A stretch of DNA of 64,000 nucleotides from Jacaranda mimosifolia (GCA_018894105.1 CM032125.1:27637032-27701031); one strand, 5' to 3'. Positions 37,509 to 48,479 are shown, counted from the stretch's first letter. The notes: generated by a model not told the origin, from the letters alone. Made by a program: numbers and translations.

Positions 37509-37666
37509 TTATTTTAATTTATTGTTATGTAATGTGAATTTATGTAAAAACTCATTGTTGATGTACTTTATTGATTGCAATCTTTATGATTATTTCTACA
37601 TTTATGATGATGATTTATTTAATATCATTTATCTATTATAATTTACATAATTAGTATTTGTTATAG

Positions 37667-39458
37667 ATGTCAAGTAATAGAAAAGGAAAATATAAGGTTG
37701 TTCCATCTAACACTGGATCGGAGCCATATATCCCTCCATACGCTTATCCAGTTGTTGTGCCGGGTAGCTCTCCACTAGATGCATCACCTACTCCCTCATC
37801 TATCCCATCTACACCAGCATCCACAAATATTGGGAGTACAAAAGTTACTCAAAGGACATTTATTCAGCTTTGAGGGAGAGAGTAATACTTTTTAATCTTT
37901 TTAATTATAGTAACTTACAATGTTATATGTACTACTAAATTATATTTTATCTTTATAACACATGTTGTAAAAATATCTTTGTGAAACAGGTTCTCCGAGA
38001 GTTGTTATGTGCCCAGGAGATAAGTAATATTATTAAAAGGCACTTACGACAAGCTTGGAGATCATGGAAAAAAATTCCAAATGGAGTTAGAACGATGTGG
38101 TTTGGGGAGTTTGAGGTAAGAATTATTTTAAATATCATTTTTTTTTCTTAATTAGATTTCAAAATGTAAAGAGTTCTCTAAATGTTTTAAATTCTTTTAT
38201 GTGCCTTAGAAAAATTTTATCTAGTATGAACATAAGGGTGCACTGATCCGCAAAATATTTGAGCATTGTGGCTCGGAGATATTGAAAAATAAGTTACACC
38301 GATCACGTCAATCCAACAAAAAGCCTATTTGGATAAGAGATGAAGTTTGGGATTGATTGATTCAAGAATGGGGTAATGGTGGATTCAAAAAAATAAGTGC
38401 TCAAAATAAAGCGAATCGGGCATCAGACTGTGGTGGTGTTGGATTTCCACTTCATCTGGTTGGTTGTATCTCACACCTATTACACAAAGATAAATTGGTA
38501 ATTTTTGTAGAAGTATCAATATTTAATTTTAATGATAGTTAATTTTTGATAAATGTGTTTGGATGTAGGAGAAAGAACTTGGACACCCACCTGGACTTGC
38601 AGAATCGTTTATGCATACACATTCTGAATTAAACGAAAAAGATGAATGCATATGGGTCAATGAACATGCACAAAATACTTATGTAAGTAGTATGTTATAT
38701 TTTTTACAATGAAAGTTTAAATGTTATAAATTTTATGTTAGAAAGTTTAAATGTTATATATATGTTAATTTTTAATGTAGAAAGTTTAAATTTTTATATA
38801 TTTTGATAATTCTATGTACTTTATGTATAGAATACGTTCAACAGTCGACAAGAAGAGTCCTCTAGTCCAAATTCAAATGATGGTGTTAACAGTTCTTCAG
38901 TGCTGATGTCATCTCAACTTCAGGTGAAAGTTCTAAGTTATTAATTTATATTTGATCTTATTTTCAAATTGAATTATTTTACTTGTATTAATTTATGATA
39001 ATATTATTTATGTAGGTGTGGAAAGATACAGTAGGCAGATCGAAGAATGGGCGGATTTATGGACTTGGAAGTGAGGCATCCTTTGTCTTGGGTTACTCAT
39101 CTAGTGGACTTCCAAATAATCCGCCTTATGAAAGTGAAGTAGTGAAGAGATTGGAAGACGAAATGATGGTGGTGAAAGAACAATTGACAATGTATAGAAA
39201 TGAAAATATGATGTTTAGACAAAAATTCATGGATATGGAGGTGATGATGCGACAATGCAGCAACAGCAGCAGCAGAATATTCATACCCCATCACCATCTG
39301 TTCATCCTCATACATCACCGTTTTGTCTGCCTACAAATCTCTCCTCCATGGCATTGGGCTCATATTTACATCAGCCAAAGGTATCTCATGCACCATCCTT
39401 ATCTAGATCTCTTAATGAACAGCAACGAAGAAACATAAATGATGAGAATGGTGATTGA
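37667..39458 (+). pseudogene. TNPA-like CACTA accessory protein, multi-exon, decayed
   Basis: Six or so exon-like pieces follow in order: 37667-37870 (MSSNRKGKYKVV, Pro/Ser-rich), 37990-38114 (LRQAWRSWKKIPNGVRTMWF), 38210-38504 (KKPIWIRDEVWD then NKANRASDCGGVGF), 38570-38682 (ELGHPPGLAESFMHTH), 38831-38923, and 39016-39458 (RIYGLGSEASFVLGY, then a coiled-coil-like segment EVVKRLEDEMMVVKEQLTMY). This matches the plant En/Spm accessory transposase family, which binds subterminal repeats. In-frame stops in the third piece (a TAG near 38222 and a TGA after EVWD near 38353) suggest it is broken unless splicing avoids them. Confidence 0.65.
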
Positions 39459-40990
39459 TTGACTTATGTATGAATATTTTAGGCATATACTGTATTAATT
39501 TGATTATACTTTCATAATTACATTTAATATTTTTATATTGTTGAATTTATAAATATTTTGTTTCTTTAATGTTATATTTGGATTTTATGAAAGATTTGTT
39601 GTTTTATCATTTGATGGCCATAAATATCGTTAAGTATGGTGGTGTTGGATTTGTGAATATACTATCATTGATTACAGGTTTTTAATATTGAAAAAACGCT
39701 GCAAAAAAAAATATATACGACGGAAAAATTCTTCAAAAACTGCGTTTTGCAACGGAAAAATCCATCGCAAAAAATCACCAAGAAATTGAACACTTGCGAC
39801 GGAGAAAAATCCGTTGCAAAAGTTCGATGGAAACTTCCGTCACAGATTTGCAACGAAAATTTCCATCGCAAAATCCATCGCAAATTACTACGACGGATTT
39901 ATTCTATCGCAAAGTCCGTCACAAATCCCAATAAAATAGCATTTTTTTAGTAGTGTATTAAACGGATTGGATTCATTATTTTTATATTCTTATTCATTTA
40001 ACTTTTCGAATATATTCGATACGGATACGAATGTGACGGATATTTAAAAATGATATCCAAATTCGTATCCGTCCGATATCGATCGAATTCGAATATATCC
40101 GTTTTCGATTATAATTATTCACATGCATTCATATATTATTAAACTTACCGTATTCGAATTATTGTTTTATAATCATATTCGATGATAATTATTTAGATAT
40201 CTATTTACAAATATCCAAATACATGAATTTATGAACCTATAACAAATACATATTTTAATTAATAGAATGAACTATATAATTTCACTAAAATGAAAGCAAT
40301 CAAACAAATATCATAATTTTTAATTAATAATTAACTTTATAATTGATTATTAGTACTTATTAATAATAATAATGGCATTTAAGTATATTATTATAAAGTC
40401 AACCAACAACAATTATGTTGTTTAACTTTATTCTTCAATTTTTTTCTCTATATTACAATAAAATTTTAAATTTATTCTTTTTTCTTCCCAATTATTCAAT
40501 TATAATTTTTATATATACATATATGAATTATGAGATTTTTATTAAAAAAATATAAATAATATATTATTTAATAAATATATATTCAGATCGGATATTAAAC
40601 GGATCGGATACGCATTTATCATATCCATTTATAATTGAATATCTATTAATCGAATACATATAATATCCTCTTTAAACAGATGCGGATAAATTTTATATAA
40701 ATGGGTACAAATGCCAATGATAAATGAATTTTCGAATATCCATTTACAGCCGTACATGTATAACAAAAATTCAGTGACAATGTAATTAAAATTGCCACAA
40801 TGATCTATGGCGATATTTGTGATTGGCAAGTTAAATATATCTATTGTTACTATTAAGGTTATGAAAATTATTATTAGAGCAAAAAATATATTATCATCTA
40901 ACACATATACTAGTGATTATTTTGATATTGTCAGTTAGCATTATGCCGCTAATATTATTTTCTTTATTAGTACTATCCGCTAAGTAATCA

Positions 40991-41320
40991 TGTTACTATA
41001 TATCAACAAATTTAATTGAATTGTTGAAAATCTATTTTAAAAAAATGTGAATTCAAATAACCCTATAGTATAAAAAAAATATGATAAGATTTCATTAATT
41101 TGTTGAAAAACTATTTTAATAATATGAGACAACAATTATAAATCAACTCAAAGTTTTGTAATATATAATTAAAGGATATGTTTGATTTAGAATATAGATA
41201 GCGGTGGAGATTTGAATATGGATGGAATAAAGTGATATCTATCAAGAAATGCTTTAGTTTATTTGATGTTGAAGATTGACCTATTAAATAGCTGCTACAA
41301 CAATCTCTCCTAATCACTTA
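40991..41320. other. AT-rich intergenic DNA, nothing recognised
   Basis: No gene or repeat end was seen between the nested repeats and the MITE at 41321. Confidence 0.5.
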
Positions 41321-41552
41321 GGGCAAGTTTGGTTTGTGAGATTATATGAGATTAGAGGAAATAATCCTTTGCAATCCAATATTTGGTTTGTGGGATTATA
41401 TACATACATGCATGTGATTTATCATTGGGCTTATATATATAAACTTAACATGTACTATTATTAATCCCACTTCTACCCATGGGAAAAATTATCCTACCTT
41501 CTCATGAGATAACTAATTATGAAATAAATTTAAAATCCAATCAAACTTGCCC
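41321..41552. mobile_element. Tourist-like MITE upstream of CDC20
   Basis: 232 bp with inverted ends GGGCAAGTTTGGTTTG and (inverted) GGGCAAGTTTGATTGG. Both sides are flanked by TTA (41318-41320 and 41553-41555), the PIF/Harbinger duplication. It lies about 650 bp before the CDC20 start codon and may form part of its upstream region. Confidence 0.75.
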
Positions 41553-41997
41553 TTAATGACAAATTTGTCCCTGGTAAAAAATTGTGGGATTATTCTTATC
41601 TTTATCCAAGGGCATAGATGAAATAACCTTTCAACTCAGAAGGTAAATTTGAGAAGTCGAATTGCACAGAGAAGTACAATTATGTAATTGCACCCGCACA
41701 ATTACAACTACATTAACAGCTGATCTCTGTTATAATTGCGAGCTCTTGCAAAATTACGAGTTGACCCCCCATTTTTTTCTTTTGCGGGTCAAATATGAGA
41801 TTAAGCCATATTAGGGTTCATAGTCTATGCTAATAGCATGCATTAACGTGCCTAAAATATAACATTAAAAATTTTAAATTATACAAGTATGATCTGTTCT
41901 ATATAATCATTCAAACAGCTTGCTAGACTTCAAATGTTATTAAGTAGCATGGAGCCTTTAAGTGTATCCCATGCAAAATTACCACCAGAAATGGCAA

Positions 41998-42018
41998 CCG
42001 TTGGACAAAATCCAACGG
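41998..42018. promoter_or_regulatory. Palindromic pair of MSA elements (MYB3R sites)
   Basis: CCGTTGGA and TCCAACGG form a perfect inverted repeat with a 5-base spacer. Each contains the AACGG core of the M-phase-specific activator element, and the right one extends to TCCAACGGCC, close to the full consensus. MSA elements bind three-repeat MYB proteins and drive G2/M genes such as mitotic cyclins and CDC20. The site lies 191-211 bp before the ATG. Confidence 0.75.
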
Positions 42019-42065
42019 CCGCTTTCCGTTTCCATTCTACAAAACACAAATGCCCTCAGCAAAAA

Positions 42066-42077
42066 TTTTGGCGCGAA
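42066..42077. promoter_or_regulatory. E2F-like site
   Basis: TTTTGGCGCGAA matches the E2F/DP consensus TTTSSCGC. It lies 132-143 bp before the CDC20 ATG, just downstream of the MSA pair. Such sites link genes to the RBR-E2F cell-cycle control. Function is inferred. Confidence 0.6.
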
Positions 42078-42208
42078 TTACGGCAGTAGAGATTGAACAA
42101 GTATCGTCATTCAAATTCAGATGAACAGTTGAACGATAAAATTTACTGATTTTCTTTTCTTTTTTTTGTTTTTTTGGATTTCTGGGAGTTTTAAGCAGTA
42201 GATTAACA

Positions 42209-44967
42209 ATGGCTGATGAGGGCGATTGGAGACTTCAATCCGATTGGTACTCTCCAACTCGCCTCCACAACAGTCCTGTGGAATATGATTTTCCGGTACA
42301 TAAGGAAGAAACTTCTTTTGGGTTTTCTTGTGAAAGAATTTTTTGCATTTTCTTCAGGCGATTCTTGGATAATTAGCGGGCTGTTTGTTTGTTATTTGTG
42401 ATCATTACTGTTTTCTTCTTGTTTGAAGGGGGATAGATTCATACCTAATAGAAGCCTAATGGATCTTGATCAAGCCCATGGTTTATTGACAAACAGGACC
42501 AATAAAGGATCCGGCAAGACTAAGTTCAAAGTTGTTTCCTTCTTATTCTCCTTTTGATCTTTAATCATATTTTCAGTTGAAGGTTAAAGTTTTCTTGAAT
42601 TAATTTTGTGGGTATTTGATATTCTTGCACAATTTCTTGCAGTTAATAGTCACTGGATATTTTTTCGATTGTTTCAGATTTAAATGGAAATGGGGATTTC
42701 GGGTTCTTGTTGGTTTCTTCTTAGTTTGGCCAAATTGTGAACATCTCTAAATGTGGATTTATATTCTTTTTCATATTTTGGAGTTTGTTGTAAGTGTAGT
42801 GGAAAATGTTTCGAGAGATTTGAAAGCAATGATCTTGTTGGATGGTTAAGTGATTATTAGGCTGGTCTTCTTGTTCTATTGCGTTACAGATTGAATATCA
42901 TCGGAATTTGGAATATCTGACTCTGGATGCTGAAGGAAGGCCATTTCAAATGCTGGTTTTTAGGGGCAGCCCCAAATCAAGTAGAAAAGTAAGCCATCAA
43001 ATTGATGAGATGCGACGTAGTGATGAGATTCCTAGTTATAAGCCATCACGACGGTTCCCAAAGGTAATATAGTTTGCAAAAAATCATGTTTGGCTTGTCT
43101 TTGTTCTGAATCTTCCGATAATCACTTGTTGTAATAACTTTGTGGGAGACTTAATGCAGAGTGAATCTCGTATTCTGGATGCGCCTAATCTAAAGAATGA
43201 TTACTATCTGAACATCTTAGAATGGGGAAAAACAAACATTCTGGCAGTTGCTTTGGGCACAAAGTTATACTTGTGGAATGCAGATAATCATAAAGTTGAG
43301 CTGTTGTCAGAAGTTAGGGATGATAACTATCCTGCAAGTTTATCCTGGTCCGAAGATGCGAAGATGATAGCAGCAGGATACAGGTGTTCTAGAATACAGC
43401 TCTATGATGCTGAGTCTCTCAAGCCAGTAAGACCTGTCAATCTCATGGTTTTGGGACAGACTGACTGTTGGATGTCTATGAATTGAGTCATTGATTTACT
43501 TCAGTTTTTGTTTCTTGCATAGGTGAGATGCCTTAACGGTCACCGAAGAAGGGTGGCATCTATCGCATGGAATGGTCACATATTAACATCTGGAAGCTCT
43601 GACAGAGCCATCATTAATCATGACGGTAATTAAGAGGGTGTTTGGCTAAGTTTACTTAAAAGACAGAGCTTATTAGATATTTTTGGAGCTTATAAGATGT
43701 TAAATCTTATTTTAAAAATAAGCTTTTAAATAGTTTGGATATAATAAGATTTTGGAATTTATCAAATGTTAGTAATAATAATTTTGCAATAAAATGATTG
43801 GCATTAGTAGAATTTGTTAAAATTTTAAAAATAAGTTAACAATTCCTTACTTTTTTTAAAAGGAGCTTTTCAAGCTCCTAAAATCTTACTCTAAAAGTTT
43901 ATAAGCTCTTTTCTTAATAATTTTACATCTTATAAATTTTGGAACATCTTATAAGACGTTTGAGACATCCAACCACCCTCTAAGTTTGGTCATCTGTGGC
44001 GACCATAATCTTGAGTGAAAATTGTGAATCTAATAGATGCACCTTCCTTTCTTGTGTTTGTCTCACAGTGAGAGCAAAGAATAGCACTGCGTGCTATGTT
44101 AAAGTGCACAAGGGTGAAGTTTGTGGTTTGAAATGGTCAAGTACAGGCAACATATTAGCGAGTGGCGGAAATGACAATTTAGTGTACTTATGGGATGCAT
44201 GCAGAATGAGCTCAATGCATTATTTGTACCGACTTAATGATCATCATGCTGCAGTAAAGGCCCTTGCGTGGTGCCCTTACAACTACAACGTTCTAGCCTC
44301 TGGAGGCGGCTCAAATGATGGCTCCCTCAAGTTATGGAACACACAAAATGGAACCTGCATTAACAGCACAGAAACTAAAGCACAGGCAAGTTAGATGTAA
44401 TACTTGCTGCAAGAGTGCTTTTAGCTAGATAGTTCCCATGGATATAACACATTGGGACAAGCGTAGAAAATGGTTTGGATTGTTGTCTTATAATGTCTAA
44501 ATTTGATTTCCGCCATAAGTTCGATTATTTGGTGTTGTGTGGACAGATATGTGGGCTGCAGTGGAACAGACATCATAAGGAGATATTAAGTGGCCATGGA
44601 TATGGCTATGGCTACGAATGTCCAAACCGATTATGTTTGTGGAAGTACCCCTCCATGTCTAGAATAGGAGAATCAGGCAATCACAAATCTAGAATTCTCC
44701 ATCTATCCCAGGTTTGATTTAATGTTTTATGTAACTTAATCTTTGTCTGCAAAAAGAAATATATATGAATGCTGTATCAGGATGATGCTTTAAAGCGGTA
44801 TATTATTCATTAATCTATGACAGGACCCTGATGGTTTAACTGTGGTCTCAGCTGGAGAAGATGAGACTCTTCGTTTCTGGGAGGTATTTGGTCCTGCAAC
44901 AGATGGCAATTCAAGCATTTCATATTTGGATAGTCTTTTGACTCTCAAGACTTCACCAATAAGATGA
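42209..44967 (+). CDS. CDC20: CDC20-type activator of the anaphase-promoting complex
   Basis: A WD40 protein that recruits substrates such as mitotic cyclins and securin to the APC/C ubiquitin ligase. My gene model has eight exons: 42209-42295, 42429-42530, 42890-43063, 43160-43426, 43523-43625, 44069-44385, 44547-44711 and 44824-44967. All join in frame to give 452 aa, the normal length. Residues 31-37 DRFIPNR are the C-box region; QMLVFRGSP (83-91) aligns with the MAD2-binding motif; seven WD blades follow ([69 protein letters not shown]); the last two residues are Ile-Arg, the APC/C-binding tail. Intron 6 starts with GC, and intron 5 carries a MITE. Blade 6 ([18 protein letters not shown]) departs from the usual QNQL-type loop, so this may be a diverged paralogue. 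MSA and E2F sites upstream fit G2/M expression. The start is set by a 29-codon first exon and upstream promoter sites. Confidence 0.9.
43634..43980 (+). mobile_element. Tourist-like MITE in CDC20 intron 5
   Basis: 347 bp with inverted ends GAGGGTGTTTGG and (inverted) GAGGGTGGTTGG, flanked by TAA on both sides (43631-43633 and 43981-43983). The interior is rich in CTTATAAG and GAGCTTATAAG words shared with 7312-7691, 21921-22264 and 50690-50833. Removing it and one TAA leaves an intron of ~93 bases, like its neighbours of 96. Confidence 0.9.
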
Positions 44968-45680
44968 TAACTCTTGTTTTTTACTACAAGAAGCTTTTTT
45001 TTTCATTCCTAGATTCTTTTTGTTCCCCTCTGTAATTGATGTATGAATTAGGTACTGTTGCTGTGAGGTCTATAAAAATTGCATCTAAAAACTGTCATTG
45101 AAGTTTTGCACCAAAATTGCGACTCAGGCGAAGATTTAGTCATTTAGGTTGTTCTGCCAAGAACTCGAGTAATTTTGCTTTAGGATTTTATTTATTTTTG
45201 TGATGTTTTGGTAGGGCTCTACTTATTCTATGAGCTAAAGGGAAGCCATTGAAATTTCTTTTACTCAGAAAATTTTTAGAGGTTATTTAGTACCAACCAC
45301 AAACTTCATTGGAATATTCATGACATGATGCAAATTACCCATTGGTAATTCTTTGTTTTAAGTATCTAGCATTTTAACTGTTTTCAAAGATTTCCACTCT
45401 TTGCAAGAGAAAAGTTGAGAATCTACTCGAGGGCAAGGGCTTACATAAAGGAGAAACAAGAGCAAAAGCTTCAAGCTTTGCTATCATGCAATAATTCAAT
45501 ACAAATAGTATTGGTACCTAATCACAACTCGAACAAAAACATCAAGGCCGAGTTGGTCATAATATTTATTCAAGAAATCCTTTCATAACACAAAAATTCT
45601 CTAGATATTTTGTTTGATGACGAGCTGAAAACCAGCTCCTGCAAATGGGTACGAAAAAAGATTCAACTCATGCAGACAAC
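44968..45680. other. Space between convergent CDC20 and ATP synthase genes
   Basis: Should hold the two 3' untranslated regions. No other gene, repeat or RNA was recognised. Confidence 0.6.
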
Positions 45681-45804
45681 AAAGATGGATAAAGGAAACA
45701 CTATGTAGGTTCAAGACTTGTGTTTATGGTAGCCTTTTAACCAAAGATGGATAAAGGAAACACCATGTAGGTTCAAGACTTATGTTTATGGTAGCCTTTT
45801 AACC
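45681..45804. repeat. 62-bp tandem duplication covering the ATP synthase stop codon
   Basis: Copies at 45681-45742 and 45743-45804 differ at about two positions. Each runs from AAAGATGGATAAAGGAAACA to GGTAGCCTTTTAACC. The right copy includes the last codon and stop of the minus-strand ATP synthase gene; the left copy lies in its 3' untranslated region. Confidence 0.9.
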
Positions 45805-48339
45805 AGTAAGAGCAGCATTGAGAGCACTGTGCACATCTACGCCAATTTGTGCTTCAGCTTTCTCCACATCAGTTGATGCTGAGCTTAGCTTTTGTTGGAA
45901 CTCGGCGAGGCCCTTCTGAACCAAATTTGGGTCAATGTGGTCCACTGGAGTGGCCTCAACAGCTATTATATCCGCAACAGAGTTTGCATGGACAAAAGCA
46001 AACCCACCGCTTAGAAAATATTTGGTTACATCATTACCATCATGAACTGATAAAATACCAGGCTTTAGCTCTGCAATTGTAGCTACATGACCGGGCAAAA
46101 CACCCATCTGTCCTGTAGTTGCTGGAACTATGACCATATCGACCTGAAAGGACACAACAGTTAAAAACTGAACATGACAAGGCAAAAGTCAATAAAGAGT
46201 TCTCGCATTCTCTTCTTTGCTAAGTCAACAATATCAAGTCTCGCAAATAATATTTCAGAAGAAAACTATAACAATTACTAAATCAAATTTCAAACTTCTG
46301 CATCTTTCCATGAACCAAACAAGGCAATACTCATGGGAGCAAAGCTCAGGTGAAATGATAAGCACACATAAAAACTGACAAGGACAACAGAGCCTATATA
46401 GTTGCATCTGAAGTCTAAGCCAGTAAAGCTCCTCACATAATCTTCTCCATCCTTTCTATTTTATCGCCAATTAAAATTGTATTTACATGGCAAAGTTTCA
46501 CTTTTGGAGAACAAAATAAACAATTATTTATTTATAATACTTCCAAGATCCTAAAGTGTGCCGTAATGCAAGCTGCGAATTTAATTTGAACACAGAATGC
46601 CAGAATGTATACTTTTGTTGCTACGAATCCCCCTTATCATGTGATCAGAGTGTCTCTTAGTTTGGATAGAAGTGTATGATATTCAGATACTTTACGGTTA
46701 AGCAATCAGTGGTTGATCACACTAAGCAAAGGTCAGCAGAGAATACTACAGATGATTTGTTTTGGTGCTCAAGTCAAACAACCTTTAGGCCATGCACCTT
46801 AAGCAGCTCAGCAAGCCCTGCACTCCAGAGTAGCAGGGATGTATTCTCAAGTCTCTGGATTCAGTGATAACTCAAGTACTCAACTAGTAATTGCTGCTGC
46901 ATAAGGCTGGTTTTCCTAGAAAAATATCTTCATCGAACTTCTTAGCCCTAGCCTACAAAGTTTATTTGGAGAACAGAAGAACTTCTAACAGGAAATACCC
47001 AATCAAGGAGTTGTATGCTACAGATCCTCTCAAACTAATTAAAACTTAACCCTCAAATTCAACATAAATACATTATAATTCATAAGATTGATCCAAGTAA
47101 CAAGTAGCAAAACAGGAATCCCCTTTTTTGCCTTTGCAAAAAGATACAAATTACCTATCTTAACATGGAAAAGCAAAAAACAAATGTAAAAAAGATGTAG
47201 AACTCCCAAAAGTGTGTGGAAGGAGAGGTTCCATGAATTAAAGCCAGCAATAATTTTACAGGAGGCAATTCATAAGTTGATAATAATGGAAATCAAAAAC
47301 AGATAGAACAAAGCCTCAAATCATGAAAATGTGCCTCTATTATCGATGACATTCGAATATGAACTTTTTCAATCCCTTAATGATCACAGCTGCAGTCGTA
47401 ATTGCAGAATAGCATAGATTTATTACTAATCAATGTACATCCCCTCCCAAAGTTTCAGATGACAACTGCTAAAACTAATATCTCACAAAGAATTTAGCAA
47501 AAGTAAATCCATCTATAAATCAAGAATGTAATCCAAGGGCTTGGCCTGACTTTGGAGGGCGACATCTGAAGAAATAACATCATTCCTGCTAATAATGAAT
47601 TTTCAAAAAAAAAAAAAAAAGCACTATGCAACCCCACATTAGCCATTTCAATTATTCAAATCTATAACAAGACAGCATTTGATTATTAACATAAGCAATC
47701 AAATGATAATTCATGTGCTCCAGAATCCAAACCTATAAAAATCAGACCCTTGTATACAATGCCAACAGGCCGTGTAATAGATATGATCTAAACCCAGTGT
47801 ATTAAAAGAAATAAAACGAATAAAACCTAAACGAATGACAGAAAATAATCTTTACAAAGACAAGTCAAACCCTAATCATAATCAGACCTTAAGCACCAGT
47901 TTCCCATATCAACACAAATTCACCTCACGACTAAAATGGTCAAAAAACCCATCTTTCCAGCAACAAAACCACGAGTCTCGCGTAAGGAAAAAAAGGAAAA
48001 AGAAAAAAAAAACACACACGCACACTCTTTCGTATTTCCTGATACAGACAAATAAGCTTTTATGTGTTTCAGTACCTCTTTGGCGGATAAAACGGAATCA
48101 TAAGGGAGAACTAAATTGACAGTGAGTTTTGAGGGGATTGTCGATGGGGTTGGTGGACGGGGAGACATGTAGGCAGAGGGGGTTTTTGGTGGCTCCATAT
48201 TCGGGATCACTTTCTTCCAAGCGTCAATGAACTTGGAGTCTCCGGTCGTCTCGGCCGGCAGATCGGTCGCAAATTGGCGACGCAACCTCATCGAGGCCGC
48301 GGAAGCTCGGCTGAGGAGTCGTGGGCCCTGTCGCAACAT
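45799..48339 (-). CDS. Mitochondrial F1-ATP synthase subunit delta-prime
   Basis: Two exons on the minus strand, 48339-48076 and 46143-45799, joined in frame with GT-AG ends, encode 202 aa, the usual size. The product is the plant mitochondrial delta-prime subunit (equivalent to bacterial epsilon), part of the F1 central stalk that couples proton flow to ATP synthesis in the matrix. Residues 1-24 look like a mitochondrial presequence rich in Arg and Ala ([15 protein letters not shown]), with a processing-like RRQFAT. The N-terminal beta-sandwich is clear: [35 protein letters not shown] and [22 protein letters not shown]-terminal helical hairpin follows ([16 protein letters not shown]). The 1.9-kb intron contains no other gene. 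It is convergent with CDC20. The promoter has paired site II motifs. Confidence 0.95.
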
Positions 48340-48444
48340 TTTGAGGAGGCTGAGTGTGAATTTCTGCGCCTGTGTGTGGAGTTTTGGGGAGAAGTGGAGG
48401 AGCAGAGAATCAAAGGGACAATGTGGTAAATTGGATTAGTTTAA

Positions 48445-48476
48445 TGGGCCTCATTTGGAGATGAAAAAAAGGCCCA
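48445..48476 (-). promoter_or_regulatory. Paired site II motifs of the ATP synthase gene
   Basis: TGGGCC (48445-48450) and GGCCCA (48471-48476, the same motif on the other strand) lie 106-137 bp upstream of the ATG at 48339. TGGGCY elements, bound by TCP factors, are common in promoters of plant respiratory-chain and ribosomal genes. Function is inferred from motif and location. Confidence 0.55.
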
Positions 48477-48479
48477 TTA

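Larger units (their letters stand above)
31715..39955 (+). mobile_element. Full-length CACTA (En/Spm) transposon, 8241 bp
   Basis: The ends are a perfect 16-bp inverted repeat, CACTACTAAAAAAATG, at 31715-31730 and 39940-39955. TAT flanks both (31712-31714 and 39956-39958), the 3-bp duplication of CACTA elements. Subterminal regions (31731-31920 and 39700-39939) are dense in palindromic GCGACGG / CCGTCGC words, the expected binding sites for the TNPA-type protein. It carries two coding regions in CACTA order: TNPD/TNP2-like (33826-37508), then TNPA-like (37667-39458). Both are decayed, so the element is probably not self-sufficient, although its ends look complete enough to be moved by a helper. 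It inserted at the inner edge of the left hAT inverted repeat. Confidence 0.93.
31696..40754. mobile_element. hAT-type element, split by the CACTA transposon
   Basis: Left inverted end TAGGGGTGTGAATGGATAT and right end (inverted) TACGGCTGTAAATGGATAT. The flanks CATATATA (31688-31695) and CATGTATA (40755-40762) form an 8-bp target duplication with one change, as for hAT. Only ~0.8 kb is hAT DNA: 31696-31714 and 39956-40754. The interior matches the intact relative at 50138-51545, including repeated GATATCC / GGATCGGATA words. No transposase gene is present. Confidence 0.75.
31490..40990. repeat. Family A repeat split by SINE, hAT and CACTA insertions
   Basis: The left piece (about 31490-31695, with ATAATTATGAAATTC) and the right piece (40755-40990, with AAAATTGCCACAATGATC, ATATTTGTGATTGGCAAG, TAACACATATACTAGTGA) together follow the continuous copy at 6870-7300. 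It is the oldest layer of the nest. Outer limits are uncertain; similar words begin near 30480. Confidence 0.5.

Noticed and set aside
46144..48075. ORFs inside the ATP synthase intron as separate genes
   Set aside because: Short, no domains; the interval is bounded by clean splice sites of the flanking exons.
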